In this document: positions 8,893 to 17,158 of the stretch, piece by piece | How the letters are laid out: the number at the start of each line of letters is the position of its first letter | How positions within the stretch are numbered: the first letter of the stretch is position 1 | Assembly: GCA_025999935.1 (NCBI GenBank) | Contig: BNXY01000017.1 | Span: 1 to 46,681 of the forward strand | Direction of reading: 5' to 3' | Length of the DNA: 46,681 nucleotides | Source: Bacteroidia bacterium | Lineage (GTDB): Bacteria > Bacteroidota > Bacteroidia > Bacteroidales > Azobacteroidaceae | The notes under the pieces: model-generated | Seen by the model: the letters and a program-made list of their open reading frames with translations, nothing else | Database searches by the model: none | Told to the model about the DNA's origin: nothing | Translations under genes and position numbers: made by a program

Positions 8893-10353
8893 TTACCATT
8901 TATTCAACACTTCTTTTACAAAATCCACCCATTTGTGTGATGGAATCGTTTTATCTATGTAATAATCAGGGTGGATTCCTTTATCGTCGATAGTCATATT
9001 GGGGATTCTGTGACTTTTTGATAAACCATACCACAGTTTAAACTCCTTGCATGGCGATTCTATGAAATGCAGATTGGATATATCCAATGCACCACTGGTT
9101 GTAGTGCCAAAAAGTTTCACTTTTTTACTCTGTTTCGCTGCTAATAAGAACTGCTCGGTTGTACTTGCATTTTCTCCATTAATTATTATTCCAATATTCT
9201 TAGGATACACATAAATCGTATCCAACTCCTTAACGCTTATAACCTTTGAATTTATATCAACAAATTCGCCTAAATGTGCTTCCAATTTATCATAAGCGGT
9301 TTTTACCCATTTTTTGTCACTGTCGTGTAAATCGCCATAAACTCCATTTAATAAATCCAACCATCTTTGATTATTCTGTTTTGTGGATAAATATGCGACA
9401 CCGACTGTTCGTATTGGATTCGTATATAGAAAAGGAATAATTTCGCTGAAGTTGGTGTCACTTCCGCCACCGTTATTTCGTATATCAATGATTAAATTTT
9501 TCGTGCGGAGTATTTTCTCTTTATTGGCAAAAATAACACTGTCAATTAAAGCCTTTGAATTCTTAAATGACGGAATCCGCAGCAGCAAGGTTGTTGAGTC
9601 TATTTCCTCTGCGTAAGGATTTGCGGCAAATATTATTTTGAAATAATTTTCGGCTGATAAATCAACAGGCAGTTGCGGACGTAATCGTTTGAGATTAATG
9701 TTACCTATTTGAAGATGATTTGTTCCAATAAATTCTACAGCATTGTTATTCTCATTTACAGAACGATTTCCCATGTAAAAAATGGATTTCAGGTTTTCGC
9801 CTTCACGAATTATTTTCAGTTTAACTTCTCCTTTTTTCCACAATTTATTTTCCGATTCTACAATAAAGCCAATGTAATTATCGCCTTCTTTTTTGATAGC
9901 TATTGTATAAAGTTGTGTCTCCCAAATTCCCTCAAAATCCGCTTCTTTTTTGCCGTCAAGATAGTTAGAGAATTTTTCAATATCTATATCGATGGTTTCC
10001 CAATTATCGGTATTTAGCGTTGACTGATTATTGGTTTGTTGATTATTAACTTCTCCATAAGTCAATCGTTCAATGCCAATATGTCCCTTGCGGAAAAAAG
10101 TCAACCATTCATACAGCAATGTTGTACATTCAATAGAAGTTTTAGCCGACTTTATTTTTTCAAAGGACAAAGCGTTATGAATATCATAAGCCTGCTTCCC
10201 TTTTGAATCAATGATGTATTGAAAACCGGCATCATTTTCTTCAAAAGTTTTTTTTATCCATTCAAAATTGCTTTCACAATTACAATCCTGCGCATTACCG
10301 GTTGTTGAAATCAGCAATGTCAATGCGAATACTAAAATCAATTTATTTTTCAT
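8893..10353 (-). CDS. S41-family (tail-specific protease-like) periplasmic peptidase
   Basis: The 486-aa product has a signal peptide ending near GNAQ (about 21). The C-terminal half resembles S41 peptidases: NLIIDIRNNGGGSD (about 287-300) and GIIINGENASTTEQF (about 388-402), whose serine fits the nucleophile position, then FGTTTSGALD. It ends with a GIHPDYYID segment typical of the family. No PDZ domain is obvious, and the middle (about 110-220) is unassigned. It lies between a lipoprotein gene and an ABC permease gene in the sigma-54-headed run, which suggests processing or quality control of something the transporter handles. That link is inference. Confidence 0.8.
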   Translation of the reverse strand: MKNKLILVFALTLLISTTGNAQDCNCESNFEWIKKTFEENDAGFQYIIDSKGKQAYDIHNALSFEKIKSAKTSIECTTLLYEWLTFFRKGHIGIERLTYGEVNNQQTNNQSTLNTDNWETIDIDIEKFSNYLDGKKEADFEGIWETQLYTIAIKKEGDNYIGFIVESENKLWKKGEVKLKIIREGENLKSIFYMGNRSVNENNNAVEFIGTNHLQIGNINLKRLRPQLPVDLSAENYFKIIFAANPYAEEIDSTTLLLRIPSFKNSKALIDSVIFANKEKILRTKNLIIDIRNNGGGSDTNFSEIIPFLYTNPIRTVGVAYLSTKQNNQRWLDLLNGVYGDLHDSDKKWVKTAYDKLEAHLGEFVDINSKVISVKELDTIYVYPKNIGIIINGENASTTEQFLLAAKQSKKVKLFGTTTSGALDISNLHFIESPCKEFKLWYGLSKSHRIPNMTIDDKGIHPDYYIDKTIPSHKWVDFVKEVLNKW

Positions 10354-10405
10354 CGTTTTATTTTTTATGTCTCTGTCGAGACTGTTTATAATTATTTTTC
10401 CTTTT

Positions 10406-10462
10406 CGCCGAATGGCGTTACATTTGGGTAACCGTTGCGCTACGCTTGCATGGGGCTACCCA
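10406..10462. repeat. Intergenic hairpins (CGCCGAATGGCG and a TGGGTA/TACCCA stem)
   Basis: The 198-nt gap between the S41 gene and the lipoprotein gene holds a small CGCC-GAAT-GGCG hairpin (10406-10417). A second stem of TGGGTA (10425) with TACCCA (10457) encloses a GC-rich loop containing TTGCGCTACGCTTGCATGG. It looks like a dispersed repeat unit because its base use differs from the AT-rich flanks. No second copy is in this window. Confidence 0.45.
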
Positions 10463-10551
10463 TATTAAAGTCCTTCCGGATTTTTTTAATGCGTTTATTT
10501 CCAATAATTTATTTTCCATTTAGAATATACGAAACATTAGATTTTTATTAT

Positions 10552-11475
10552 TTAATACGCCTTGTATTTGAACCATTCAACAACTTTTTCATTATCAACC
10601 GTGGGACGTCCGAACCTATATGTTTCGCCACAGCCATTTACGGCTATAATGTTGGGGACGCTCGATATATATGACCAATAAATACCACCGTCCTCATAAG
10701 AACACATATCCGGTTTAAACAAAGTGTCGTTAATGGTAACTTCGGCTGCTGTTATTTCCAGATTATTGTTTTCCATATTTGCCGTTGTTTCTTTGGTATT
10801 CGCATTAATCATTAAACGGATGTTTTGTGCAAATACCGAACCATGATTGTTATGTCTGATGCGCGCTGCCCTGCAATAAAGCATGTTAGAATTTACCAAA
10901 AAGATGTAAACATGTTTGTTTGTGCCAATTTCAATATGCAGGTTTTCCGGGTCAAGGTTATATTCAACCGTTCCCAATTGCCAATATTGCAAACAATCGC
11001 CAATCGTATTATCTTCTGCAAAAGGCATTTCGTATGCAGGACAAACAGTTATTTTCTCCACCAATTGCAATTTTCCGGCTTGATCGTTCTGCAAAACATC
11101 CAATTGTCCGTCTTTCAAATGGATATAATCACCTATCAACAATCTTTTTTGAGAATCCTCGCATACAATTTTTTCGTATTCTTTTGTCTTTACATCGAAA
11201 ACGAAACCCGAAAAGAAATTACTATAAATCGCTTCCCCTACCCGTTCATTTTGTCGAAGCGTGGCCGATATCTTATCATTGTTCCGTTCAAACAACAAGG
11301 TGTATTTTTCGGTTTGCACCAATTCACAATCGGCATCTGCCCAAACGCCATAACAGGCCGTTAAATCGTTAATTTCATTTGGTTTATTACTACAATTCAC
11401 ATTCATAGCAAAAACAACACAACCAAGCAGTCCTGCAATAATTTTTGTAATAATTTGTCTATTAATCTTATTCAT
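10552..11475 (-). CDS. Lipoprotein of unknown function in ABC transporter run
   Basis: This 307-aa protein has an N-terminal hydrophobic stretch and a lipobox ending NVNC (Cys about 29), so it is probably lipid-anchored. I do not recognise the fold. The middle reads as a beta-rich domain with several cysteines (CYGVW, DADCE, CEDS, VCPAYE), and the tail holds a second beta-rich section. The gap to the ATPase gene upstream is 16 nt, so the two are probably co-transcribed. A role as an envelope partner of the ABC transporter or as substrate-binding lipoprotein is possible but not shown by any motif. Confidence 0.75.
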   Translation of the reverse strand: MNKINRQIITKIIAGLLGCVVFAMNVNCSNKPNEINDLTACYGVWADADCELVQTEKYTLLFERNNDKISATLRQNERVGEAIYSNFFSGFVFDVKTKEYEKIVCEDSQKRLLIGDYIHLKDGQLDVLQNDQAGKLQLVEKITVCPAYEMPFAEDNTIGDCLQYWQLGTVEYNLDPENLHIEIGTNKHVYIFLVNSNMLYCRAARIRHNNHGSVFAQNIRLMINANTKETTANMENNNLEITAAEVTINDTLFKPDMCSYEDGGIYWSYISSVPNIIAVNGCGETYRFGRPTVDNEKVVEWFKYKAY

Positions 11476-11491
11476 AATTGTTAATTGTTAA

Positions 11492-12193
11492 TTAATTTTT
11501 CGCCGAATACGCCAACTCCCGCAGAAAGTTCTCCGTCACCAATTTCCCGTCCAAAATATGGACGATGCGGTTACTGTACCGGGCATCGTGGTCGCTGTGC
11601 GTTACCATGATGATGGTGGTTCCGGATTCATTCAGAGCAGTCAGTATCTCCATGACTTCCACCCCGTTTTTGCTATCAAGATTACCGGTCGGTTCGTCGG
11701 CCAGAATCAGTTTCGGATTGTTCACGATGGCGCGGGCGACGGCCACACGTTGTTGCTGACCGCCAGACAGTTGAGCTGGAAAATGATTGCGGCGGTGCAT
11801 CATCTGAACGCTTTTAAGGGCAGCATCAACCATTTCTTTCCGCTTGGCCGATTGGATGCCGGAATATTCCAAAGGCAATTCCACATTTTCAAATACGGTC
11901 AGTTCGTCAATCAGGTTAAAATTCTGGAAAACAAAGCCGATATTGGCTTTTCGGAGGTCGCAACGTTTGTTTTCGCTAAGTTTCGTAACCTCTTCGCTAT
12001 TCAGCATATAACCTCCATCGGAAGGTTCATCCAATAATCCTAAAATATTCAGCAAAGTAGATTTTCCGCAACCCGAAGGCCCCATGATAGCAACAAATTC
12101 GTGCGCTTCTACTTGCAAGGACAAGTCATCCAAAGCCACGGTTTCCACTTCTTCCGTCCGGTAAATTTTCCGCAAATTATTTATCTGTATCAT
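11492..12193 (-). CDS. MacB/LolD-type ABC transporter ATP-binding protein
   Basis: This 233-aa stand-alone ABC ATPase of the MacB/LolD/FtsE group has Walker A GPSGCGKST (about 39-47), a Q-loop in FVFQNFNLIDELT (about 88-100), signature LSGGQQQRVAVARA (about 140-153), Walker B LILADEPTGNLDS (about 160-172) and a switch His in MVTHSDHDAR (about 195-204). It is the first gene of the minus-strand run that ends with the FtsX-type permease, its likely partner. A sigma-54 promoter lies 42-59 nt upstream of its ATG, with tandem candidate activator sites behind that, so expression probably depends on the NtrC-type regulator encoded divergently. Confidence 0.93.
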   Translation of the reverse strand: MIQINNLRKIYRTEEVETVALDDLSLQVEAHEFVAIMGPSGCGKSTLLNILGLLDEPSDGGYMLNSEEVTKLSENKRCDLRKANIGFVFQNFNLIDELTVFENVELPLEYSGIQSAKRKEMVDAALKSVQMMHRRNHFPAQLSGGQQQRVAVARAIVNNPKLILADEPTGNLDSKNGVEVMEILTALNESGTTIIMVTHSDHDARYSNRIVHILDGKLVTENFLRELAYSAKN

Positions 12194-12234
12194 AATCGTT
12201 TGAATTTGTTTTTTTTATTTGTTTATTAAAAAAG

Positions 12235-12252
12235 ATGCAAGAGTCGTGCCAA
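12235..12252 (-). promoter_or_regulatory. Sigma-54 (RpoN) promoter of the ABC transporter operon
   Basis: The minus strand reads TTGGCACGACTCTTGCAT. This matches the -24/-12 consensus TGGCACG-N4-TTGCA, with exactly 10 nt between the GG (12249-12250) and the GC (12237-12238). Start of transcription should fall near 12225, about 30 nt before the ATPase ATG. The divergent gene encodes a sigma-54 activator with a GAFTDA loop. Confidence 0.85.
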
Positions 12253-12305
12253 ATTCATAATTATATAATAATCAATTTATTGCAAAATAACACAAATGAA
12301 AAAAG

Positions 12306-12343
12306 TGTTCGGAATCGGACACTTTTTGTACGGTAATGGACAC
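12306..12343. promoter_or_regulatory. Two tandem 17-bp candidate activator (enhancer) sites
   Basis: TGTTCGGAATCGGACAC (12306-12322) and TGTACGGTAATGGACAC (12327-12343) agree at 13 of 17 bases and start 21 bp apart, which is two helical turns. The first is the centre of a longer palindrome with arms AAAAAGTGT and ACACTTTTT. The sites lie about 88 and 109 bp upstream of the predicted sigma-54 start, a normal distance for NtrC-type activators. Confidence 0.6.
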
Positions 12344-12434
12344 CACTTCAAATTCGGCAAATATATATTAAATTTGTCGTACACCCTATTAAATGTTAAA
12401 TATTTTATTTCAACAAAAATTCTTACTCAAAAAT

Positions 12435-12467
12435 TTGTACAATATCCAAATGGTTATTATTTTTGCA
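12435..12467 (+). promoter_or_regulatory. Promoter of the NtrC-type regulator / kinase operon
   Basis: TTTG (12435-12438), a 20-nt spacer and TATTTTTGC (12459-12467) fit the Bacteroidetes housekeeping promoter. An in-frame ATG at 12463 lies inside the -7 box and so cannot be the start of translation. The first usable ATG is at 12532. Confidence 0.7.
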
Positions 12468-12531
12468 AGACTTGACAAGATTTTATATCGTACAATCGGA
12501 TAATTTTACTTGTCTTTTCAATACTTTTATA

Positions 12532-13884
12532 ATGAATCTACGCCAAGCAAATATCCTGATTGTTGACGACGACAAAGACGTGTTGACCGCTGTCCGCCTG
12601 TTGTTGCAGCCGGAAGTTAAAAGCATTACTACCAATCCCAATCCGGAAAATCTGCGGAAACTCCTCTCTGATAATTCATTCGATTTGTTGCTGTTGGATA
12701 TGAATTTCAACAGTTCGCAAAATACCGGCAATGAGGGACTTTATTGGCTGCGGCAAATCAAATCGCGGCATAAACCATTGCCTGTCATCATGATTACGGC
12801 TTATGCCGACATTGATTTGGCAGTCAAATGCCTCAAAGAAGGCGCTACCGATTTTGTAGTAAAACCTTGGAAAAACGAAAATCTGATTCAAACACTCAAA
12901 GAAATTCTGCAAAAACAAGATATTTTGCCCAAACAAACCGCCAAAGAACATCCGGAACTACCGGAAATTATCGGCGATTCGGAATTGATGCAAAACCTTT
13001 TTCGGAAATTGGAAAAGATTGCGCCAACCGACGCCAACATCCTGATTCTGGGCGAAAACGGAACCGGAAAAGACTTGATTGCACAAGCGATTGGTCGCCT
13101 GTCGCTCCGTAGGGACAAACCGTTTGTCAAAGTAGATGTGGGCGCATTGACCCAAACGCTTTTTGAGAGCGAACTCTTCGGACACAAAAAAGGCGCTTTT
13201 ACCGACGCCCGCGAAGACCGAATCGGCCGGATTGAAACGGCCAGCGGAGGCACTTTGTTTTTGGATGAAATCGGAAATATTCCGTTGCAGCAACAGGCAA
13301 AACTGCTTACCGTATTGCAAAACAGACAAATAACCCGCTTGGGAAGCAACACGCCCATTCCGGTCGATATCCGTCTGATTACCGCGACCAATCTCCCATT
13401 CTCCGATTTGTCCGACGAGCGACTGTTCCGCAAAGACTTAATCTACCGGATTAATACCGTGGAAATTACAGTGCCGCCCCTGCGCGAACGGGGAAATGAT
13501 ACCATCCTCATCGCCGAACATTTTCTGCGAATATACGAAAAAAAATATTTGAAACCCGCTTTGCATCTGTCCGATGCCGCTGCAAAAAAACTATTGTCCT
13601 ATACTTATCCGGGCAATGTCCGGGAGTTGCAATACGCTGTCGAACGGGCGGTTATCATGGCCGACAGCCACATTCTGAGCGGAGAAGACATCGTTTTCTC
13701 GCCCATCGAACAAAAGAAAACGGACAATACCGATTCGCCAACTACCCATAACTTGGAAGAATTGGAACGAGAAACCATTGAACAAGTTATCGAAAAGCAC
13801 AAAGGGAATATTTCACGCGCCGCCAAAGAATTAGGTCTGACACGGGGCGCTTTATACCGCCGCTTGGATAAATACGAAATGTAA
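12532..13884 (+). CDS. Sigma-54-dependent response regulator (NtrC family)
   Basis: The 450-aa product has three domains. A receiver holds the acidic pocket VDDD (about 11-14) and phospho-acceptor D56 in LLLLDMNF. A sigma-54 AAA+ domain has Walker A GENGTGK (174-180), the sigma-54-contacting loop GAFTDA (221-226) and Walker B TLFLDE (241-246). A Fis-type helix-turn-helix lies at the end (NISRAAKELGLTRGALYRRL). The start at 12532 replaces an in-frame ATG at 12463 that lies within the promoter. The stop overlaps the next kinase start by one base. The divergent ABC operon carries a sigma-54 promoter, which makes it the obvious target. Confidence 0.93.
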   Translation: MNLRQANILIVDDDKDVLTAVRLLLQPEVKSITTNPNPENLRKLLSDNSFDLLLLDMNFNSSQNTGNEGLYWLRQIKSRHKPLPVIMITAYADIDLAVKCLKEGATDFVVKPWKNENLIQTLKEILQKQDILPKQTAKEHPELPEIIGDSELMQNLFRKLEKIAPTDANILILGENGTGKDLIAQAIGRLSLRRDKPFVKVDVGALTQTLFESELFGHKKGAFTDAREDRIGRIETASGGTLFLDEIGNIPLQQQAKLLTVLQNRQITRLGSNTPIPVDIRLITATNLPFSDLSDERLFRKDLIYRINTVEITVPPLRERGNDTILIAEHFLRIYEKKYLKPALHLSDAAAKKLLSYTYPGNVRELQYAVERAVIMADSHILSGEDIVFSPIEQKKTDNTDSPTTHNLEELERETIEQVIEKHKGNISRAAKELGLTRGALYRRLDKYEM

Positions 13885-15227
13885 TGAAACTGCGCACCTT
13901 TATATTACCCTTTTTTCTGACAATAGCCAGCGGATTATGCGTATTCTTTTTCCTGACAAGCAAAATATTTCCGGCTATCCTCTTTTTAGGATTGGCTATT
14001 TTCTTTTTTGTCCGCATCATACAATTGATTTCTTCGGTTTACCGGGAAGTGGACGAATTTACCGAAGCCATTCAAGCAAGGGATTTTTCCCGAAAATTTC
14101 CCGATAAAAAGATTAAGAAAAACCGGATTTACAAGCATTTTAATGAAATCACAGACGCATTCCTCTCCTTGAGTATCCGGAACGAAACGCAACAACAATA
14201 TTTGGTAAAGATGCTCGAATTGGTCGATACGGGCATTTTCGCCTACAATATCGAAACCGGCGAAACGCTCTGGATGAACGAAGCGCTGACCAATATGCTG
14301 GACATTCCACACCTGAAAAACATGCACTGGTTGAAAAAACGGAATGAAACGTTGTACAACGAAATCGCCGAAATCCCTTTGGGAGAACATCGCTTGGTCT
14401 CTATCCATTCCGGAAAACAAACCCTCAAAGCGTTGACAAAAGCCTCTCATTTCCAGACCGATGGAAAAACCTACAAGCTCATCGCTTTCCACAACATCAA
14501 CGCCACTTTGGAAGAAGTAGAATCCGGCGCATGGAAAAGCCTTTTGAATGTGATGACCCACGAAATCATGAACTCCATCGCTCCGGTCGCCTCCCTCGCC
14601 GAAACCTTGAAAAAGCGTATCCGAAAAATCAAGGAAGAACTCGGCGCTCAGGTTCCGCCCGATTTTGAAGACATCGAATTTGCTATGGACACCATTCACC
14701 GGCGCAGCGAAGGCTTACTACAATTTTCCGAAACCTATCGCAACCTGAGCATAAAAATCGTACCCAACAAACAAACGGTCAATCTTTTCGAACTACTGAA
14801 TACCATCTACCAACTCATGAATCCTTCCCTCGAAATGAAAGGCATTTCCTTGGAATTGAAAACCGATAATCCGACCATCATAGCCCAAATAGACCGCAAT
14901 CTCATTGAACAAGTCGTCATTAATTTTATTACTAACGCTACGCATGCCTTGAAAGAAGCGGAAAATCCAAGCATTGTCTTGTTCTCGGGAATCACAAAAG
15001 AGGGAAATCCCTACCTGACCGTTGCCGATAACGGTTGTGGCATTCCGGACGATATTCGGGACAAAATTTTTGTGCCTTTTTTTAGTACCAAAAAAGGGGG
15101 AAGCGGAATCGGGCTGAGTTTGGCGCGAGAAATTGTGAAAATGCACAAAGCCGCCATTCGCCTACAAAGTCAGGAAGGCGAAGGCTGTGCGTTTACAATA
15201 TTGATGCCGGTGGAACGCGGGCTATAA
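13884..15227 (+). CDS. Membrane sensor histidine kinase paired with the NtrC-type regulator
   Basis: This 447-aa kinase has two close membrane spans (about 5-22 and 27-47), almost no periplasmic loop, and a cytoplasmic PAS-like region (about 105-205). A HisKA-type box has H226 in [11 protein letters not shown], and HATPase_c carries [11 protein letters not shown] (N box), DNGCGIPDD (G1), [14 protein letters not shown] (G2). The short loop suggests that it senses membrane state or an intramembrane signal rather than a soluble ligand. The start overlaps the regulator stop (TAATG), so the two are translated together and form a two-component pair. Confidence 0.92.
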   Translation: MKLRTFILPFFLTIASGLCVFFFLTSKIFPAILFLGLAIFFFVRIIQLISSVYREVDEFTEAIQARDFSRKFPDKKIKKNRIYKHFNEITDAFLSLSIRNETQQQYLVKMLELVDTGIFAYNIETGETLWMNEALTNMLDIPHLKNMHWLKKRNETLYNEIAEIPLGEHRLVSIHSGKQTLKALTKASHFQTDGKTYKLIAFHNINATLEEVESGAWKSLLNVMTHEIMNSIAPVASLAETLKKRIRKIKEELGAQVPPDFEDIEFAMDTIHRRSEGLLQFSETYRNLSIKIVPNKQTVNLFELLNTIYQLMNPSLEMKGISLELKTDNPTIIAQIDRNLIEQVVINFITNATHALKEAENPSIVLFSGITKEGNPYLTVADNGCGIPDDIRDKIFVPFFSTKKGGSGIGLSLAREIVKMHKAAIRLQSQEGEGCAFTILMPVERGL

Positions 15228-15306
15228 TTCTATAATCTGAAATAAACCGCTTTTAGTCCCAACTTGTGCGTGACTTTCATGCAACCTATTTTTATTACGA
15301 TACTGA

Positions 15307-15331
15307 ATTTCCCCCCAAAAGGGGGATTGAC
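15307..15331 (+). repeat. C/G palindromic promoter-linked repeat, copy A
   Basis: CCCCCC-AAAA-GGGGG flanked by ATTT and ATTGAC. The 25-nt sequence is identical, on the other strand, at 26672-26696. Its 3' end supplies the -33 box of the promoter at 15327-15358. Confidence 0.75.
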
Positions 15332-15358
15332 AGCCTATTATACAGACACTACCTTTGC
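15327..15358 (+). promoter_or_regulatory. Promoter of the lipoprotein/DUF805 gene run
   Basis: TTGA (15327-15330), exactly 19 nt, then TACCTTTGC (15350-15358). The -7 box is a perfect TAnnTTTG match. The -33 box is imperfect and lies in the end of the palindromic repeat. The start codon of the first gene is 33 nt downstream of the -7 box. Confidence 0.65.
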
Positions 15359-15390
15359 AACATTAATTAACAATTTTTAAATTTAATAGT

Positions 15391-15831
15391 ATGAGAAAAA
15401 TTATTTTTTTACTGGGAATTATGGGAATATTAGCTTCTTGTTCCCCGAAAGTTACAGGTGTTAGTCAGAATTATTCGACAGAGACAGAGTTTGTTGAAAG
15501 TATTCCTACGGATGCGGACTATGCTTTATTGCACATTTATCGGTCCGGATTAATAGGAGCCGCGGTTGGTTATGATTTATATATAGGCGATGCGCTTATT
15601 TGTCATGTAAAGAATAAAATGAAAGAAACCGTCAAAATTGACCAAGAAGGTTTAAATACTTTATGGGCAAAAACGGAAAGCAAGACAGAATTGCCGATAA
15701 ATATTCAATTTGGACATGAATATTATATTAAATGCAGTGTCAAAATGGGTGTAGTTGTTGGACGTCCTAAATTGGAAATTGTTGACAACAAAAAGGGAAG
15801 ATCCGAATATAGCGCGATTAAAGAGAAATAA
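15391..15831 (+). CDS. Small lipoprotein, DUF2846-like
   Basis: This 146-aa lipoprotein has a signal peptide with lipobox ILASC (Cys about 17). The mature part is compact: DYALLHIYRSG, then GYDLYIGDALIC and INIQFGHEYYIKC, a pattern I associate with DUF2846-type beta-sandwich lipoproteins. That assignment is from memory of the pattern and is tentative. It is the first gene after a clear promoter and starts the run of small envelope genes. The next gene begins 14 nt after its stop. Its role is unknown. Confidence 0.75.
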   Translation: MRKIIFLLGIMGILASCSPKVTGVSQNYSTETEFVESIPTDADYALLHIYRSGLIGAAVGYDLYIGDALICHVKNKMKETVKIDQEGLNTLWAKTESKTELPINIQFGHEYYIKCSVKMGVVVGRPKLEIVDNKKGRSEYSAIKEK

Positions 15832-15844
15832 AATATTTGTAATT

Positions 15845-16945
15845 ATGAAATGGTATTTAAAAGTTTTAAGACAGTACGCTGATTTCAGCGGAAGAGCGAG
15901 AAGGAAAGAGTTTTGGATGTTTGCGCTTTTTAACTGGCTGATTTGGGCGTTTGTGTGGGGGCTTGTGCTTGCGCTTACCGGCGATATGAACAGTCCCGAA
16001 AAATTTGCAGCGGCAATCACTGTTATCTATTTGAGTTATCTGATTGCGGTGATGTTGCCCTCGATGGCGGTTGTCGTGCGGCGTTTGCACGACTTGGGCA
16101 AAAGCGGCTGGTGGCTGTTCATCGCGTTTGTTCCGCTGGTGGGCGGCGTGTGGCTATTTGTCCTGATGTGCCTCGAAGGGCAGACGGAGGGAAATCGCTA
16201 CGGAGCAAATCCCAAAACCTCTGCCGCTACCTTCGCACAACCGGCGCGGCTGCGGAGTGCAGGCATTGCGCTTGTCGTTTCGGCAGTTGTTCTGATTCTG
16301 TTGCCGATACTCTTTGTGTTTGTGTTGCTTTTAAGGCACGGCACATATATATTCAATCCCTATTCAATCGTCGATTTGTTGCTTGCCATAGCGCTGCTTG
16401 TTGGCGCTGTTTGGCTGCACAGGCAAAAGGTCAACAAGGCGTCAATTCTGCTTTTTGCGGTATCTGTCTTATACTTGATACTGAATTCATGGGAAATCAC
16501 CGAAATGATAGCAGATGGAATCCCCGAAATGATAGCAGATGGATATTTTTCTTGGCAGTATGTTGCAAATATTGCATCTTCTGCTGTTATGTGGCTGTTT
16601 GTCGCTTTGTTGTTCGCCGCGGCGCTGTTTTCGCCCAAGAACATAAAACTGGCAGCCATATTGGCTATTGTTTTTTCAGCAATCAATTTCTTGTGGTATG
16701 GTTATACAGGAGCGACTTCTCCGGTGTCGGCAGAACATCCGTTAGAGATAGTGTCCAACATCGTCAGTAAGTTCACTTTCTTATTGCCTGTTGCATTTAT
16801 CGTTATCGCCAATACCTTATCAAGAAAAGAGGAACAGGTAATTGAAGACGCCGACATATATGCCTCAGCAGAAAACCAAGATTTCACAGCAAGTAACAAC
16901 AGCGAAGCGGGAGCAAAAAGACACTCAGCAAAGGAGCAAGAATAG
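15845..16945 (+). CDS. DUF805 multi-pass membrane protein
   Basis: The 366-aa product opens with the DUF805 signature YADFSGRARRKEFWMF (about 9-24), followed by about nine hydrophobic segments. VVVRRLHDLGKSGWW (about 76-90) is the second DUF805 motif. The C-terminal half is a further set of membrane spans, and the last 35 residues are polar. The start at 15845 is set by the DUF805 N-terminus; an upstream in-frame ATG would add 30 residues overlapping the previous gene. The first 83 nt are nearly identical to the start of 17159, while the rest diverges. A 24-nt in-frame duplication (16501-16519 and 16525-16543) repeats EMIADG. Function unknown. Confidence 0.85.
   Translation: MKWYLKVLRQYADFSGRARRKEFWMFALFNWLIWAFVWGLVLALTGDMNSPEKFAAAITVIYLSYLIAVMLPSMAVVVRRLHDLGKSGWWLFIAFVPLVGGVWLFVLMCLEGQTEGNRYGANPKTSAATFAQPARLRSAGIALVVSAVVLILLPILFVFVLLLRHGTYIFNPYSIVDLLLAIALLVGAVWLHRQKVNKASILLFAVSVLYLILNSWEITEMIADGIPEMIADGYFSWQYVANIASSAVMWLFVALLFAAALFSPKNIKLAAILAIVFSAINFLWYGYTGATSPVSAEHPLEIVSNIVSKFTFLLPVAFIVIANTLSRKEEQVIEDADIYASAENQDFTASNNSEAGAKRHSAKEQE
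16501..16543 (+). repeat. 24-nt in-frame tandem duplication in the DUF805 gene
   Basis: CGAAATGATAGCAGATGGA occurs at 16501-16519 and again at 16525-16543, giving EMIADG twice, six residues of each unit identical. The perfect identity suggests a recent slippage event. Confidence 0.8.
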
Positions 16946-17118
16946 CAACGCTTGTCGGTTGCATCCTTTTTGCGTTGGGAGGCTTGTTTATGTTTGGATT
17001 AACGCAAGAATTAGGCTCTTTGTGGGTAGCAGTCTTCTTCGGTTTTCTGGCGGCGGTCAATATCTACAAGTTGGCGACCGATTACAACAACGATACAACG
17101 CAAAAAAAGGATAAATAA
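16860..17118 (+). pseudogene. Small two-span membrane protein, probably frameshifted
   Basis: The frame ending at TAA 17116-17118 is open from 16897. It encodes two clear membrane spans (ATLVGCILFALGGLFMFGL and LWVAVFFGFLAAVNIYKLA) followed by a polar DYNNDTTQKKDK tail, but has no good start codon before the first span. An ATG at 16860 in the other frame encodes a polar, Gln/Lys-rich N-terminus (MPQQKTKISQQVTTAKREQ). Joining the two needs one frame change near 16925-16935. It overlaps the end of the DUF805 gene. Either this is a broken gene or an assembly or sequencing indel, or the DUF805 protein itself reads on through a frameshift. Confidence 0.45.
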
Positions 17119-17127
17119 TTAATAACC

Positions 17128-17141
17128 GCCCCGCAAGGGGC
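17128..17141 (+). promoter_or_regulatory. GNRA leader hairpin 1 (GCAA loop)
   Basis: GCCCC-GCAA-GGGGC: five G-C pairs closed by a GNRA tetraloop, followed by ATAAAAACA. The ATG of the next gene is 17 nt after the stem. Confidence 0.65.
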
Positions 17142-17158
17142 ATAAAAACAATAAGAAT

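Noticed and set aside
9108..9125. TTGGCACTACAACC on the minus strand as a second sigma-54 promoter
   Set aside because: The GC element is not at N10 and the site is inside the S41 gene.
12463..12531. Upstream ATG that would extend the NtrC-type regulator by 23 residues
   Set aside because: The codon lies inside the -7 box of the promoter, and the receiver domain starts normally from the ATG at 12532.
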